DNA of 64,000 bases. Source: JAJDZL01 sp965221175. GTDB taxonomy: Bacteria; Pseudomonadota; Gammaproteobacteria; Arenicellales; JAJDZL01. Location: positions 2,914,001-2,978,000 of the forward strand of contig OZ244867.1 in assembly GCA_965221175.1 (NCBI GenBank), in the 5' to 3' direction. Shown here piece after piece: positions 16,864 through 24,471 of the stretch; within the stretch, counting starts at the first letter, position 1, and each line of letters opens with the position of its first letter. The position numbers and the translations under genes were made by a program. Under the pieces are notes generated by a model. The model saw only the letters and a list, made by a program, of their open reading frames with translations, was not told the DNA's origin and searched no databases.

Positions 16864-18168
16864 ATGCGAGTAGAGATGAATGCAATGGAAAATCTGTGGA
16901 TGCCGTTTACGAGCAACCGCGATTTCAAAACTGACCCTAGGCTTATTTCTCGTGCAGAGGGTGTATATCTTTACACCCCGGAAGGTGACCGGATCATTGA
17001 TGCTTCTTCCGGACTTTTCTGCTGCTCTGCAGGACACAGCCGTCCCGAAATTGCCGATGCGGTGTATCGCCAGTTGAATAAACTCGCCTATTCCGCTCCG
17101 TTCCAGTTGGGACACGAACACTCTTTTGAACTGGCAAGACGTTTATCGGAGCTGACTCCAGAAGGCATGGATCGGGTTTTCTTCGTCAATTCCGGTTCCG
17201 AATCCATTGATACCGCCATGAAAATTGCACTGGCTTATCACTATGTTCGAGGAGAGGGGCAAAGGCAACGCTTTGTTTCCCGTGAAAGAGCTTACCATGG
17301 CGTAAACTTTGGTGGAACATCGCTGAGCGGAATGGTCAAGAATCGACAGGCATTCGGAGTGTGCCTACCGGGAGTCGCTCACATGAGACACACCTGGCTG
17401 CCGGACAATCGATTTGTTCGGGGTCAACCGCAAAACGGTGCCGAGCTCGCAAACGACCTGGAACGGATTGTACAGAATTTCGGAACCGATTCGATCGCCG
17501 CATGCGTCGTTGAACCGATTGCAGGGTCTACGGGCTGTCTGGTGCCGCCAGTCGGTTATTTGGAACGCCTGCGAGAAATTTGTGACGAATACGGAATTCT
17601 GCTGATTTTCGACGAAGTCATCTGCGCTTTTGGTCGAACTGGCGAACCTTTTGGTTCTCAGAGTTTTGGAGTCACCCCTGATATGATGACGCTGGCAAAA
17701 GCACTGACCAATGCTGCCCAGCCGATGGGCGCGATTGTAGTCAGCCGGCAAGTCTATGACACGATTGTCAATGCGGCACCGGATAAAGCGATTGAGCTCT
17801 TTCACGGTTATACCTATTCCGGGCATCCTGCAGCCTGTGCCGCGGGAATCGCAACCCTGGATATCTATCGAGATGAAAATCTGTTTGGGCGTGCCAAGGA
17901 ACTGTCAGGATATTTCCTGGACTCGATTTTCGAATTGCGGGACTATGAAATCGTCACTGACATTCGCGGATTCGGCATGATTGCGGGGATTGATTTTGCT
18001 CCTGCTGGTCCTGCAGGGAGCACTGGCATGGCAATTCAGAAACGATTATTTCATTCGGGTCTACATGTAAAGTCTACTGGCGACGCAATCATCGTTGCAC
18101 CGCCATTGATTGCCACAGAAGAGCATGTTGATGAAATTTGCATGAAACTTGGCAAGGCATTCGAATAG
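16864..18168 (+). CDS. Omega-amino acid:pyruvate aminotransferase (taurine or beta-alanine)
   Basis: A 434-residue class III PLP aminotransferase. The start at 16864 is chosen because GAGGAG lies 7 bp upstream, whereas the ATG at 16849 has no ribosome site. Key parts are NSGSESIDTAMKIA (phosphate cup), LIFDEVICAFGRTG (cofactor Asp, about 254) and TLAKALTNAAQPMG (Schiff-base Lys, about 283). N-terminal LWMPFTSNRDFKTDPR and SSGLFCCSAGHSRPEIADA match beta-alanine:pyruvate aminotransferases more than the classic Tpa of roseobacters. Next to ald and xsc, taurine to sulfoacetaldehyde is the most likely reaction. With mmsA downstream, beta-alanine to malonate semialdehyde is a real alternative, and one enzyme may serve both. 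Confidence 0.9.
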   Translation: MRVEMNAMENLWMPFTSNRDFKTDPRLISRAEGVYLYTPEGDRIIDASSGLFCCSAGHSRPEIADAVYRQLNKLAYSAPFQLGHEHSFELARRLSELTPEGMDRVFFVNSGSESIDTAMKIALAYHYVRGEGQRQRFVSRERAYHGVNFGGTSLSGMVKNRQAFGVCLPGVAHMRHTWLPDNRFVRGQPQNGAELANDLERIVQNFGTDSIAACVVEPIAGSTGCLVPPVGYLERLREICDEYGILLIFDEVICAFGRTGEPFGSQSFGVTPDMMTLAKALTNAAQPMGAIVVSRQVYDTIVNAAPDKAIELFHGYTYSGHPAACAAGIATLDIYRDENLFGRAKELSGYFLDSIFELRDYEIVTDIRGFGMIAGIDFAPAGPAGSTGMAIQKRLFHSGLHVKSTGDAIIVAPPLIATEEHVDEICMKLGKAFE

Positions 18169-18356
18169 AGCTGCAAGCGTTTGAATAGGATTTAGCAGTG
18201 TATGATAAAATTCCAGTCCAGAGTCGAATGAGAGTTATCATAATTAACCATAGTATGCCATTTGACAGAGTCTTAGAAATTCTGCAATCACCGCATCTAA
18301 TCGTAAAACTCTACAGCTAAAATAATTTTAAACCACTATACGAGGAACTATTCAAA

Positions 18357-19502
18357 ATGGTCAAATTAAACAAAGGCAATGTAAGTCGCCGAAAATTCTT
18401 GAGAACCAGTGGCGCGGCGAGTGCGGCAGCAGTTGTCGGTCCATGGGTAATCAGCCCGAAAGCTCTTGCAGCTTCGGGAGAAGTCAACGTACTTATGTGG
18501 TCTGATTATCTGCCCCCCGATTATTTGGCAGAGTTTACTGCTGAAACCGGAATCACCGTCAATTACACTGGCATCGGCTCAAATGAAGAAATCATTAACA
18601 AGATGAAGGCAACAAAAGGCAAGGGCATTGATATCTGCTCTCCTACCAATGTGCGTTCGGGCCAGTGGGTAGACCTTGAACTTTTGCAGCCATGGGACTA
18701 CAGCCGAATTCCCAACCTTGCCAACGTTAACCCGGCAATGTTGAGGGTTGGCGATAGCGAGTGGAACTTTGGGGATGCTGGTTCGCACTGGCTACCTCAG
18801 ATTTGGGGCACCGAAGCGATTTCTTGGCGCACCGACCTTTACTCACCTCCTGGTGGTGAGCCGAGTTACGGCAATATTTGGGACGGATCTGCTGAAGGAA
18901 ACACCATGGTTCGACCGCATTCCGGAATGCTCGGAGCAGGTCTTTACATGGAGACGATCGGTGAGCTGGATGCAGGCGATGTTTGGAGAGCTTATCAAAG
19001 CGAAGAAAAGATGCGTCCAATCTGGCAGAAAATCACTGATTTCTGTATTGCCAATAAAGATCAAATCAAACTGTTTTGGAATGATGCCGATTCGCAGAAG
19101 AACGGATTTCTGAATGATGGGGTTCTTGTGGGTCAGACTTGGGACGGGCCACCGATTGCGCTGAAAAACGACGGTGAGCCAGTTCACTATCAAGCTCCGA
19201 AAGAAGGTGCAATGGCATGGGTCGATGGAATGGCGCTGTCAAGAGCAGCCTCCAATGTTGATCAGGCGTATGCATTTGTCGAGTTTGCATTCAGACGGGA
19301 ACCTGCAGGTAAAGCGATTGATAAACATGGCTATAATTCTGCCATTATCGGAGCTGATGCGCATGCAGGTGACACTTACAAGAGGAATTTCTCTGAAGCT
19401 TATCCGGGAAAAGCACTCGCAAATCTCAATCCTTGGCCAGCAGAACCGCAGTGGTATGCCGATGTCAGGACCGAGTATCGTAATAAATTCGTGAATGCCT
19501 AG
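18357..19502 (+). CDS. ABC transporter substrate-binding protein, polyamine (PotD) type, Tat-exported
   Basis: A 381-residue periplasmic binding protein. Residues 10-15 read SRRKFL, a twin-arginine motif, followed by a hydrophobic Ala-rich stretch and a PKALAA cleavage region near residue 37. The mature part has the PotD-like fold opening VNVLMWSDYLPPDYLAEF. It heads a transporter operon (ATPase and two permeases follow), separated from the ATPase by a strong hairpin. Ligands of this family include polyamines, betaines and other small amines. Beside the aminotransferase and Xsc genes, taurine or a methylated derivative is plausible but not shown by sequence. Confidence 0.9.
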   Translation: MVKLNKGNVSRRKFLRTSGAASAAAVVGPWVISPKALAASGEVNVLMWSDYLPPDYLAEFTAETGITVNYTGIGSNEEIINKMKATKGKGIDICSPTNVRSGQWVDLELLQPWDYSRIPNLANVNPAMLRVGDSEWNFGDAGSHWLPQIWGTEAISWRTDLYSPPGGEPSYGNIWDGSAEGNTMVRPHSGMLGAGLYMETIGELDAGDVWRAYQSEEKMRPIWQKITDFCIANKDQIKLFWNDADSQKNGFLNDGVLVGQTWDGPPIALKNDGEPVHYQAPKEGAMAWVDGMALSRAASNVDQAYAFVEFAFRREPAGKAIDKHGYNSAIIGADAHAGDTYKRNFSEAYPGKALANLNPWPAEPQWYADVRTEYRNKFVNA

Positions 19503-19523
19503 CGCATAGAAGATATTATTAGT

Positions 19524-19560
19524 TCAGGCGCTCGCAAATGACTTGCATGCGAGCGCCTGA
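19524..19560 (+). terminator. 13-bp perfect hairpin between binding-protein and ATPase genes
   Basis: Arms TCAGGCGCTCGCA and TGCGAGCGCCTGA pair over 13 bp around an 11-nt loop. No real U-run follows, only TTGTT. Such intercistronic hairpins after binding-protein genes commonly protect the upstream mRNA and attenuate expression of the ATPase and permeases. It may equally be a partial terminator. Confidence 0.7.
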
Positions 19561-19609
19561 TTGTTCAAAAGTCTAAGAATCTTGATCTGTTGGATCGGAG
19601 GTGCCGACA

Positions 19610-20713
19610 ATGAGCGCAGATGTAAGACTTGAAGATGTGTGGATTCGATTTGGCGACTTTGTAGCCGCCCGTGAGGTCAATCTGCATATCCAGGGCGGGG
19701 AATTTTTCACAATTCTAGGTCCATCCGGTTGCGGAAAAACCACCTTGCTCCGCGCAGTATCCGGTTTTCTTACCCCATCCCAAGGCAATGTCCTGATCGG
19801 CGGAGCAAACATGGAGGGGATAGGCCCAAATCGAAGGCCAACTGCACTGATTTTTCAAAATCTCGCCTTGTTCCCGCTCATGACCATTTGGGAGAATATT
19901 ACGTTTTCTCTAGAGGTTAAAGGAGTTGGCAAAGCCGAGCGTCGTAAACGTGCAGATGAGCTGCTTGAATTGATCGCTTTACCGGGACAGGGCGAAAAGA
20001 TGGTGAACGAGCTTTCCGGTGGACAGAAACAGCGAATCGCGATCGCTCGCGCGCTGGCTGCTCAACCCGAAGTTTTGCTGCTGGACGAACCTCTTAGTGC
20101 GTTGGACTTGAAACTTCGGCAGCACATGCGTACCGAACTGCGTTCGATACAACAGCAGGTCGGAATTACCTTTATTTACATCACTCATGATCAAGGCGAA
20201 GCACTGACCATGTCCGATAATGTTGCGGTCATGCGCGAAGGCATCGTAGAACAGGTGAGCGATGGAACGTCGATCTATGATCATCCCGATACGGCGTTCG
20301 TAGCGTCATTCGTCGGCGAAAACAATCGCTTCAACGGCAAGGTTTCTGAAGTAAGCGAAGGAGTGGCTTCGGTCGATACACCGGAAGGAATAATCCTTGC
20401 ACGCTGTAGCAGAAACAGTGACTCCAAAGTGAGTGCTGGGGATGACGTGTTCGTTTTCGTGCGACCTGAATCCATGCAGTTTGCAAATGGCATCACACTG
20501 GATAACCAGTTGGATGTCAAAGTGTATCATGAAGAATTCGAGGGGCAATTCTGGCAGGTGTTTCTGGACATAGAATCAACACAGAAGCGCTTGAAAATGT
20601 CTTTTGTTAACGATGGCGAGAGCCGAGATCACACAAAAGGCAGGAAAGTATCAGTCGGATTTTCAATTCATGCCGCTATCGCTCTGCCACAAGGACCGCT
20701 GGCGGCAGAATAA
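19610..20713 (+). CDS. ABC transporter ATP-binding protein, PotA type
   Basis: 367 residues from the ATG at 19610, placed 6 bp after GGAGGTG. It shows Walker A GPSGCGKTT (about 40), Q-loop FQNLALFP, signature LSGGQKQR (about 135) and Walker B VLLLDEPLSALD, with the switch His in ITHDQGEA. A C-terminal TOBE-like domain (about 235-360) is typical of polyamine/osmolyte importers and may sense ligand or protein partners. It energises the two permeases encoded next. Confidence 0.95.
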   Translation: MSADVRLEDVWIRFGDFVAAREVNLHIQGGEFFTILGPSGCGKTTLLRAVSGFLTPSQGNVLIGGANMEGIGPNRRPTALIFQNLALFPLMTIWENITFSLEVKGVGKAERRKRADELLELIALPGQGEKMVNELSGGQKQRIAIARALAAQPEVLLLDEPLSALDLKLRQHMRTELRSIQQQVGITFIYITHDQGEALTMSDNVAVMREGIVEQVSDGTSIYDHPDTAFVASFVGENNRFNGKVSEVSEGVASVDTPEGIILARCSRNSDSKVSAGDDVFVFVRPESMQFANGITLDNQLDVKVYHEEFEGQFWQVFLDIESTQKRLKMSFVNDGESRDHTKGRKVSVGFSIHAAIALPQGPLAAE

Positions 20714-20734
20714 CAGCGCCGGAGTACCAGTGCT

Positions 20735-21664
20735 GTGAACATAGTCAAATATTGGCAAGATTTTTTTCGTAAGAACGGAACAGCCGTCGCGTTGTTTCTG
20801 ATCATCACGGTCGGATTCTGGCTATTCATGATGATTCTGCTTCCGCAGTTGTTCATGCTGGATTTTTCGATTCGAGCCAACGTCCCTCCACCAAAATTTG
20901 GAACCGAAGAGCACTACTACACGCTTGAACACTACAAATACATGGTGTTCGGCAGTGCCCAGTCTACGGATTCTTATAACGTAATCGATCTGACCGTATT
21001 CTTCCGTACCATTGCCGCGGCAATTTTTGTCACACTGATTGATGTTGCGCTGTGTTATCCGATCGCCTATTACCTTGCGCATGTCGCAATTGGAGGTTGG
21101 AGCCGACTAATGGTTTTGTCGCTGATCGTTCCATTCTGGGTCAATGAAATTCTTCGTGCGTTCGCGTTCAAAATTATTTTCGGTTCAACCGGCGTGATCA
21201 ACAACTTTCTTGTGGGGGCGGGAATACTGGATCAGCCGTACGATTTCATCCGCAACGATATTGCGCTGTGGGCGGGTTTGAGTTATGCGTTCATCCTATT
21301 GATGATTTTCCCAATTTACAACGCGATCGAAAGTCTGGACCGCAATCAAATTGAAGCGGCAAGAGATTTAGGCTCGCCTTGGTGGAGAATTCATTGGCGT
21401 ATCGTTGTGCCGCATGCAAAACCCGGCATAACATCGGGCTGTACCATGGTGTTCATGCTGACTGCCGGTGCTTTGGCAGCACCGCAAATTCTCGGTGGTC
21501 CGAGCAGTCTTTGGTTCACACAAATCATTTATCAGGGTTTCAACCAAGCAGGCAATTGGGCGAGGGGTTCGGCGTATGCCATTATCCTGCTGATCTCCTG
21601 CATTATTTTCGTGCTCGTAGTGATGAAAGTCTTCAAGGTTAAGTTTGGCGAAATGATGAAATGA
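20735..21664 (+). CDS. ABC transporter permease, PotB type
   Basis: A 309-residue inner-membrane protein starting at GTG behind GGAG. An N-terminal transmembrane helix (about 18-42) precedes a periplasmic loop, then five further hydrophobic segments of the BPD_transp_1 domain. The cytoplasmic EAA loop reads EAARDLGSPWWRIHWRIVVP (about 208-227), which couples to the ATPase. Its stop overlaps the next permease start (ATGA), so the two are translationally coupled. Confidence 0.93.
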   Translation: MNIVKYWQDFFRKNGTAVALFLIITVGFWLFMMILLPQLFMLDFSIRANVPPPKFGTEEHYYTLEHYKYMVFGSAQSTDSYNVIDLTVFFRTIAAAIFVTLIDVALCYPIAYYLAHVAIGGWSRLMVLSLIVPFWVNEILRAFAFKIIFGSTGVINNFLVGAGILDQPYDFIRNDIALWAGLSYAFILLMIFPIYNAIESLDRNQIEAARDLGSPWWRIHWRIVVPHAKPGITSGCTMVFMLTAGALAAPQILGGPSSLWFTQIIYQGFNQAGNWARGSAYAIILLISCIIFVLVVMKVFKVKFGEMMK

Positions 21665-22947
21665 TCAAAGATCAAATACAGCGTTATTTCGTCATCGGAT
21701 TCGTCGTACTGTTCTTCGTGTACCTGTTCGGCCCGTTGATTGTGATGGGTATATCGGCGTTCAATACATCCAGTTTCCCCAGGATGTCGCCTTGGGATTG
21801 TTTTTCCATCGAGTGGTTCGATGTATTGATCCAGGACACGCGTTTGATTGAAGGATTGCGCAATAGTGTGTTCATCGGCTTTGGCGTGGTACTTCTGGCG
21901 GTACCGATCGGCCTCGCTGGAGCGTTAGTGCTCATGCAGGCAAAACCACGCATTCGGCCTTGGTATTACACTATCACAATTGCTCCCATCCTGGTGCCGG
22001 GTGTTGTTCTCGGCATTTCTACACTGCTGTTCTGGGATCGATTCGGATTGTTGTTCGGTGCGAGCGAAACATCCATTTTCTATGACGGAATATTTCTGAC
22101 CATAATCGGGCAGTCTACTTTTATATCGGCCTATGCAATGCTGATATTTATCGCCCGCTTGCAGCGATTCGACCCGGTTTTGGAAGAAGCGGCTCTGGAC
22201 TTGGGAGCAACACACGTTCAAGCATTTCGCAAGATTCTTCTTCCATTTCTGAAGCCGGCAATTGGTTCGGCCGCAGTTCTCGCGTTCTTGGCATCCTTTG
22301 AGAACTACAACACCACAATTTTCACGATTATTTCGAGCAGTACGTTAACGACGGTACTCGCAAGTAAAGTTCGTTACGGTATTGACCCCTCCATTAGTGC
22401 GCTGGCAGTATCCATTGTATTCTTGACGCTGGTAGGTGCAGTTCTTTACGAAATTTCGCAACGTCGAGAGGCGAGAAAGGTTAAATCTCAATTGGCTGTT
22501 GCACGAGGCGACGCGACTGTAGCTAAAAAACAAAAGTCGTTTTTTGCAGAACCGGCATTCTTGATGGCGGCGGCTATTGTTGTTGCGGGTATGGGAATCG
22601 TTTATTTTACGGGCACGATTGGGGTTGAAGAATGTAAAGTCGCCGTCAAGCAAGAAAAACAGGCGGATATTCAGAGACGTGTCGAACGAAGGAAAGGGCA
22701 GGATATGTTCAAATCTTCCGTTGAATTGCAGGGTGTTCAACCCAAGTCAGCCGAAGAAGCAGCCCCGAAGGTGAAAGCAAAAGGTGTGGAAGGCTATCAG
22801 GGCATATTCGCGCCGCAGAATCTACAGGAGCAGATCGGAGAAGAATCACAGGATCAACCCCAAACCAAGGGAACGGAGGGTTATCAAGGCATATTCGCCC
22901 CTGAAAACCTGCAGGAGCAGGTTGATTCCGATAAAGAACAAAATTGA
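21661..22947 (+). CDS. ABC transporter permease, PotC type, with extra C-terminal helix and repeat tail
   Basis: 428 residues, about 150 longer than a normal PotC permease. Residues about 1-270 are the standard six-helix permease with EAA loop EEAALDLGATHVQAFRKILL (about 178-197). Then comes a basic linker, an additional hydrophobic helix (about 300-320, MAAAIVVAGMGIVYFTG), a charged coiled-coil-like stretch rich in Lys, Glu and Arg, and two near-identical repeats (374-393 and 403-421). With an odd extra helix the tail would sit on the opposite side of the membrane from the permease C-terminus. Function of the extension is unknown; it may tether or regulate the transporter. Confidence 0.9.
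   Translation: MIKDQIQRYFVIGFVVLFFVYLFGPLIVMGISAFNTSSFPRMSPWDCFSIEWFDVLIQDTRLIEGLRNSVFIGFGVVLLAVPIGLAGALVLMQAKPRIRPWYYTITIAPILVPGVVLGISTLLFWDRFGLLFGASETSIFYDGIFLTIIGQSTFISAYAMLIFIARLQRFDPVLEEAALDLGATHVQAFRKILLPFLKPAIGSAAVLAFLASFENYNTTIFTIISSSTLTTVLASKVRYGIDPSISALAVSIVFLTLVGAVLYEISQRREARKVKSQLAVARGDATVAKKQKSFFAEPAFLMAAAIVVAGMGIVYFTGTIGVEECKVAVKQEKQADIQRRVERRKGQDMFKSSVELQGVQPKSAEEAAPKVKAKGVEGYQGIFAPQNLQEQIGEESQDQPQTKGTEGYQGIFAPENLQEQVDSDKEQN
22780..22929 (+). repeat. Tandem protein-coding repeat in permease tail
   Basis: Two copies of KG(V/T)EGYQGIFAP(Q/E)NLQEQ, 29 codons apart, lie at the end of the PotC-type permease. The protein copies are more alike than the DNA (for example GGCTATCAGGGC versus GGTTATCAAGGC), so selection on the peptide seems likely rather than a recent duplication. 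Confidence 0.85.
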
Positions 22948-22986
22948 TTCGACCTCGTTGTTGTCGGATTTGAAGGGTGCGGAACA

Positions 22987-24048
22987 GTGTTGACGACTTG
23001 CATAGGTGCTTATCCAAAGCCATCGTTTTTAGATTTACCCGACTGGTTCAATCTTCCAGACGGTCCGGATTCAGCCGATCCAACTAAGAGTTGGGAAGCT
23101 GCCCTCGCTGCAATGGGAGATTCCGCTGAGGAAACCATCGCCGCCGCGTGCAGAGAGATTATCCAGGATCAACTAAATGCTGGCATTGACATCGTTACAG
23201 ACGGCGAAGTCAAACGAGAGAACTATATCCACTATCACTGCCGGCATCTGGAAGGCATTGACTTTGCTCGACTTACGATGCGAGAGCTTCGCGGTGGTGC
23301 CTATTCTGCGGAGTTGCCGACAATAGCAGGACGGGTTGACGCACGAGACACGGGGTTCTTGGTAAACGACTGGAAACTGGCGCAATCGTTCACAGATCGT
23401 CCAGTAAAAATCACCATGCCCGGGCCAATGACCGTTACGGATTCCAACGCCAACGAATACTATGCGTCTGAAAAAGAGTTGGGTGCGGACATTGCGAATG
23501 CGCTGAACAAGGAAGTGCTCGCTCTGGTAGAAGCCGGTTGTCTCCAAATTCAGGTGGATGAGCCAGTTTTCGCTAGAAAGCCGGATATTGCACTGGATTA
23601 TGGTGTCGAGAATTTGGAGAGAGTGTTTCATGGCGTGCCGAATCATGTTTCCAAGATCATGCACATGTGTTGCGGCTATCCCGACCGGTTGGACCGGCTG
23701 GATTATCCCAAAGCCGATCGAAGTGCATATTTTCAGATTATCGGTGCGGTGGATGACAGTTGCGTTGATGTTGTGTCAATCGAAGATGCTCATCGCAACA
23801 ACGACCTGACTTTACTGGATCAAGTCGCCAATACCAAGGTGATTTTGGGTGTTGTGGCTATTGCGTTGAGCAGAATTGAAACTGTTGATGAAATCTCTGC
23901 TCGATTGGAACAGGCATTGGATCATATAGACGGCGATCGACTGATTGCGGCACCCGACTGCGGACTTGGATTGTTAGGGAGAGATTTGGCGCGGAGCAAA
24001 CTGCAGAACATGTGTCAAGCAGCGCACTCGATTTCCGGCACAGCTTGA
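22987..24048 (+). CDS. MetE-like (cobalamin-independent) methyltransferase, catalytic domain only
   Basis: A 353-residue protein of the MetE C-terminal family, with a GTG start after GAAGGGTG. The zinc site looks complete: HMC in KIMHMCCGYPD (about 219-225), Glu in VVSIEDAHRN (about 260) and Cys in APDCGLG (about 320). Full MetE has about 750 residues with an N-terminal folate-binding half, which is absent here. Short MetE-like proteins therefore use other methyl donors or partners. It follows the transporter genes by about 40 bp and probably belongs to that operon. Transfer of a methyl group from an imported methylated amine or betaine to homocysteine is a hypothesis; ordinary methionine synthesis with another donor is the alternative. 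Confidence 0.88.
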   Translation: MLTTCIGAYPKPSFLDLPDWFNLPDGPDSADPTKSWEAALAAMGDSAEETIAAACREIIQDQLNAGIDIVTDGEVKRENYIHYHCRHLEGIDFARLTMRELRGGAYSAELPTIAGRVDARDTGFLVNDWKLAQSFTDRPVKITMPGPMTVTDSNANEYYASEKELGADIANALNKEVLALVEAGCLQIQVDEPVFARKPDIALDYGVENLERVFHGVPNHVSKIMHMCCGYPDRLDRLDYPKADRSAYFQIIGAVDDSCVDVVSIEDAHRNNDLTLLDQVANTKVILGVVAIALSRIETVDEISARLEQALDHIDGDRLIAAPDCGLGLLGRDLARSKLQNMCQAAHSISGTA

Positions 24049-24053
24049 GTCAA

Positions 24054-24389
24054 TTAATCGGCGTACGATTCCAGCCTGCGCGTTGCAGCCTTTACCTCGT
24101 TTGCACACCAGGACTTGAAACCGCCAAGTCCACGATTTTCCCACTCCCAGTGAGCTTCTTTCCAAGCTTGCATCCTGGCTTCTTCAATTTCTTTGCGTGT
24201 CAGCTTTTCAACCGCTATTGTCTGCTGAAGCGAGCGGTTGAAGCCGTTCAGAGCCTTTTCGTTGACTAGTCCGCAGTAGCTTGCGACTTCCAGGTCGTAA
24301 TGTAACCGTACGAGATCCTGATTGCTGTCGGCGAGAGATGCAGAACTTGCAGCATAGAACACTGCGATGAGCAAGAGCTTGCTATTCAT
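24054..24389 (-). CDS. Small secreted protein, unknown
   Basis: 111 residues from the ATG 24387-24389. The frame is open 30 codons upstream, but the signal peptide MNSKLLLIAVFYAASSASLADS fixes this start, with likely cleavage after SLA. The mature part is helical and charged with two cysteines (YCGLV and SWCANE), which could form a periplasmic disulfide. No family recognised. It converges with the MetE-like gene. Confidence 0.6.
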   Translation of the reverse strand: MNSKLLLIAVFYAASSASLADSNQDLVRLHYDLEVASYCGLVNEKALNGFNRSLQQTIAVEKLTRKEIEEARMQAWKEAHWEWENRGLGGFKSWCANEVKAATRRLESYAD

Positions 24390-24471
24390 GAATCGGTTCA
24401 GCCAATGTAATTTGTTATACTGCCGTAAGTCATATTTTTTATCCGTAAGCAGGCAGGAGAGCGAAATACTT

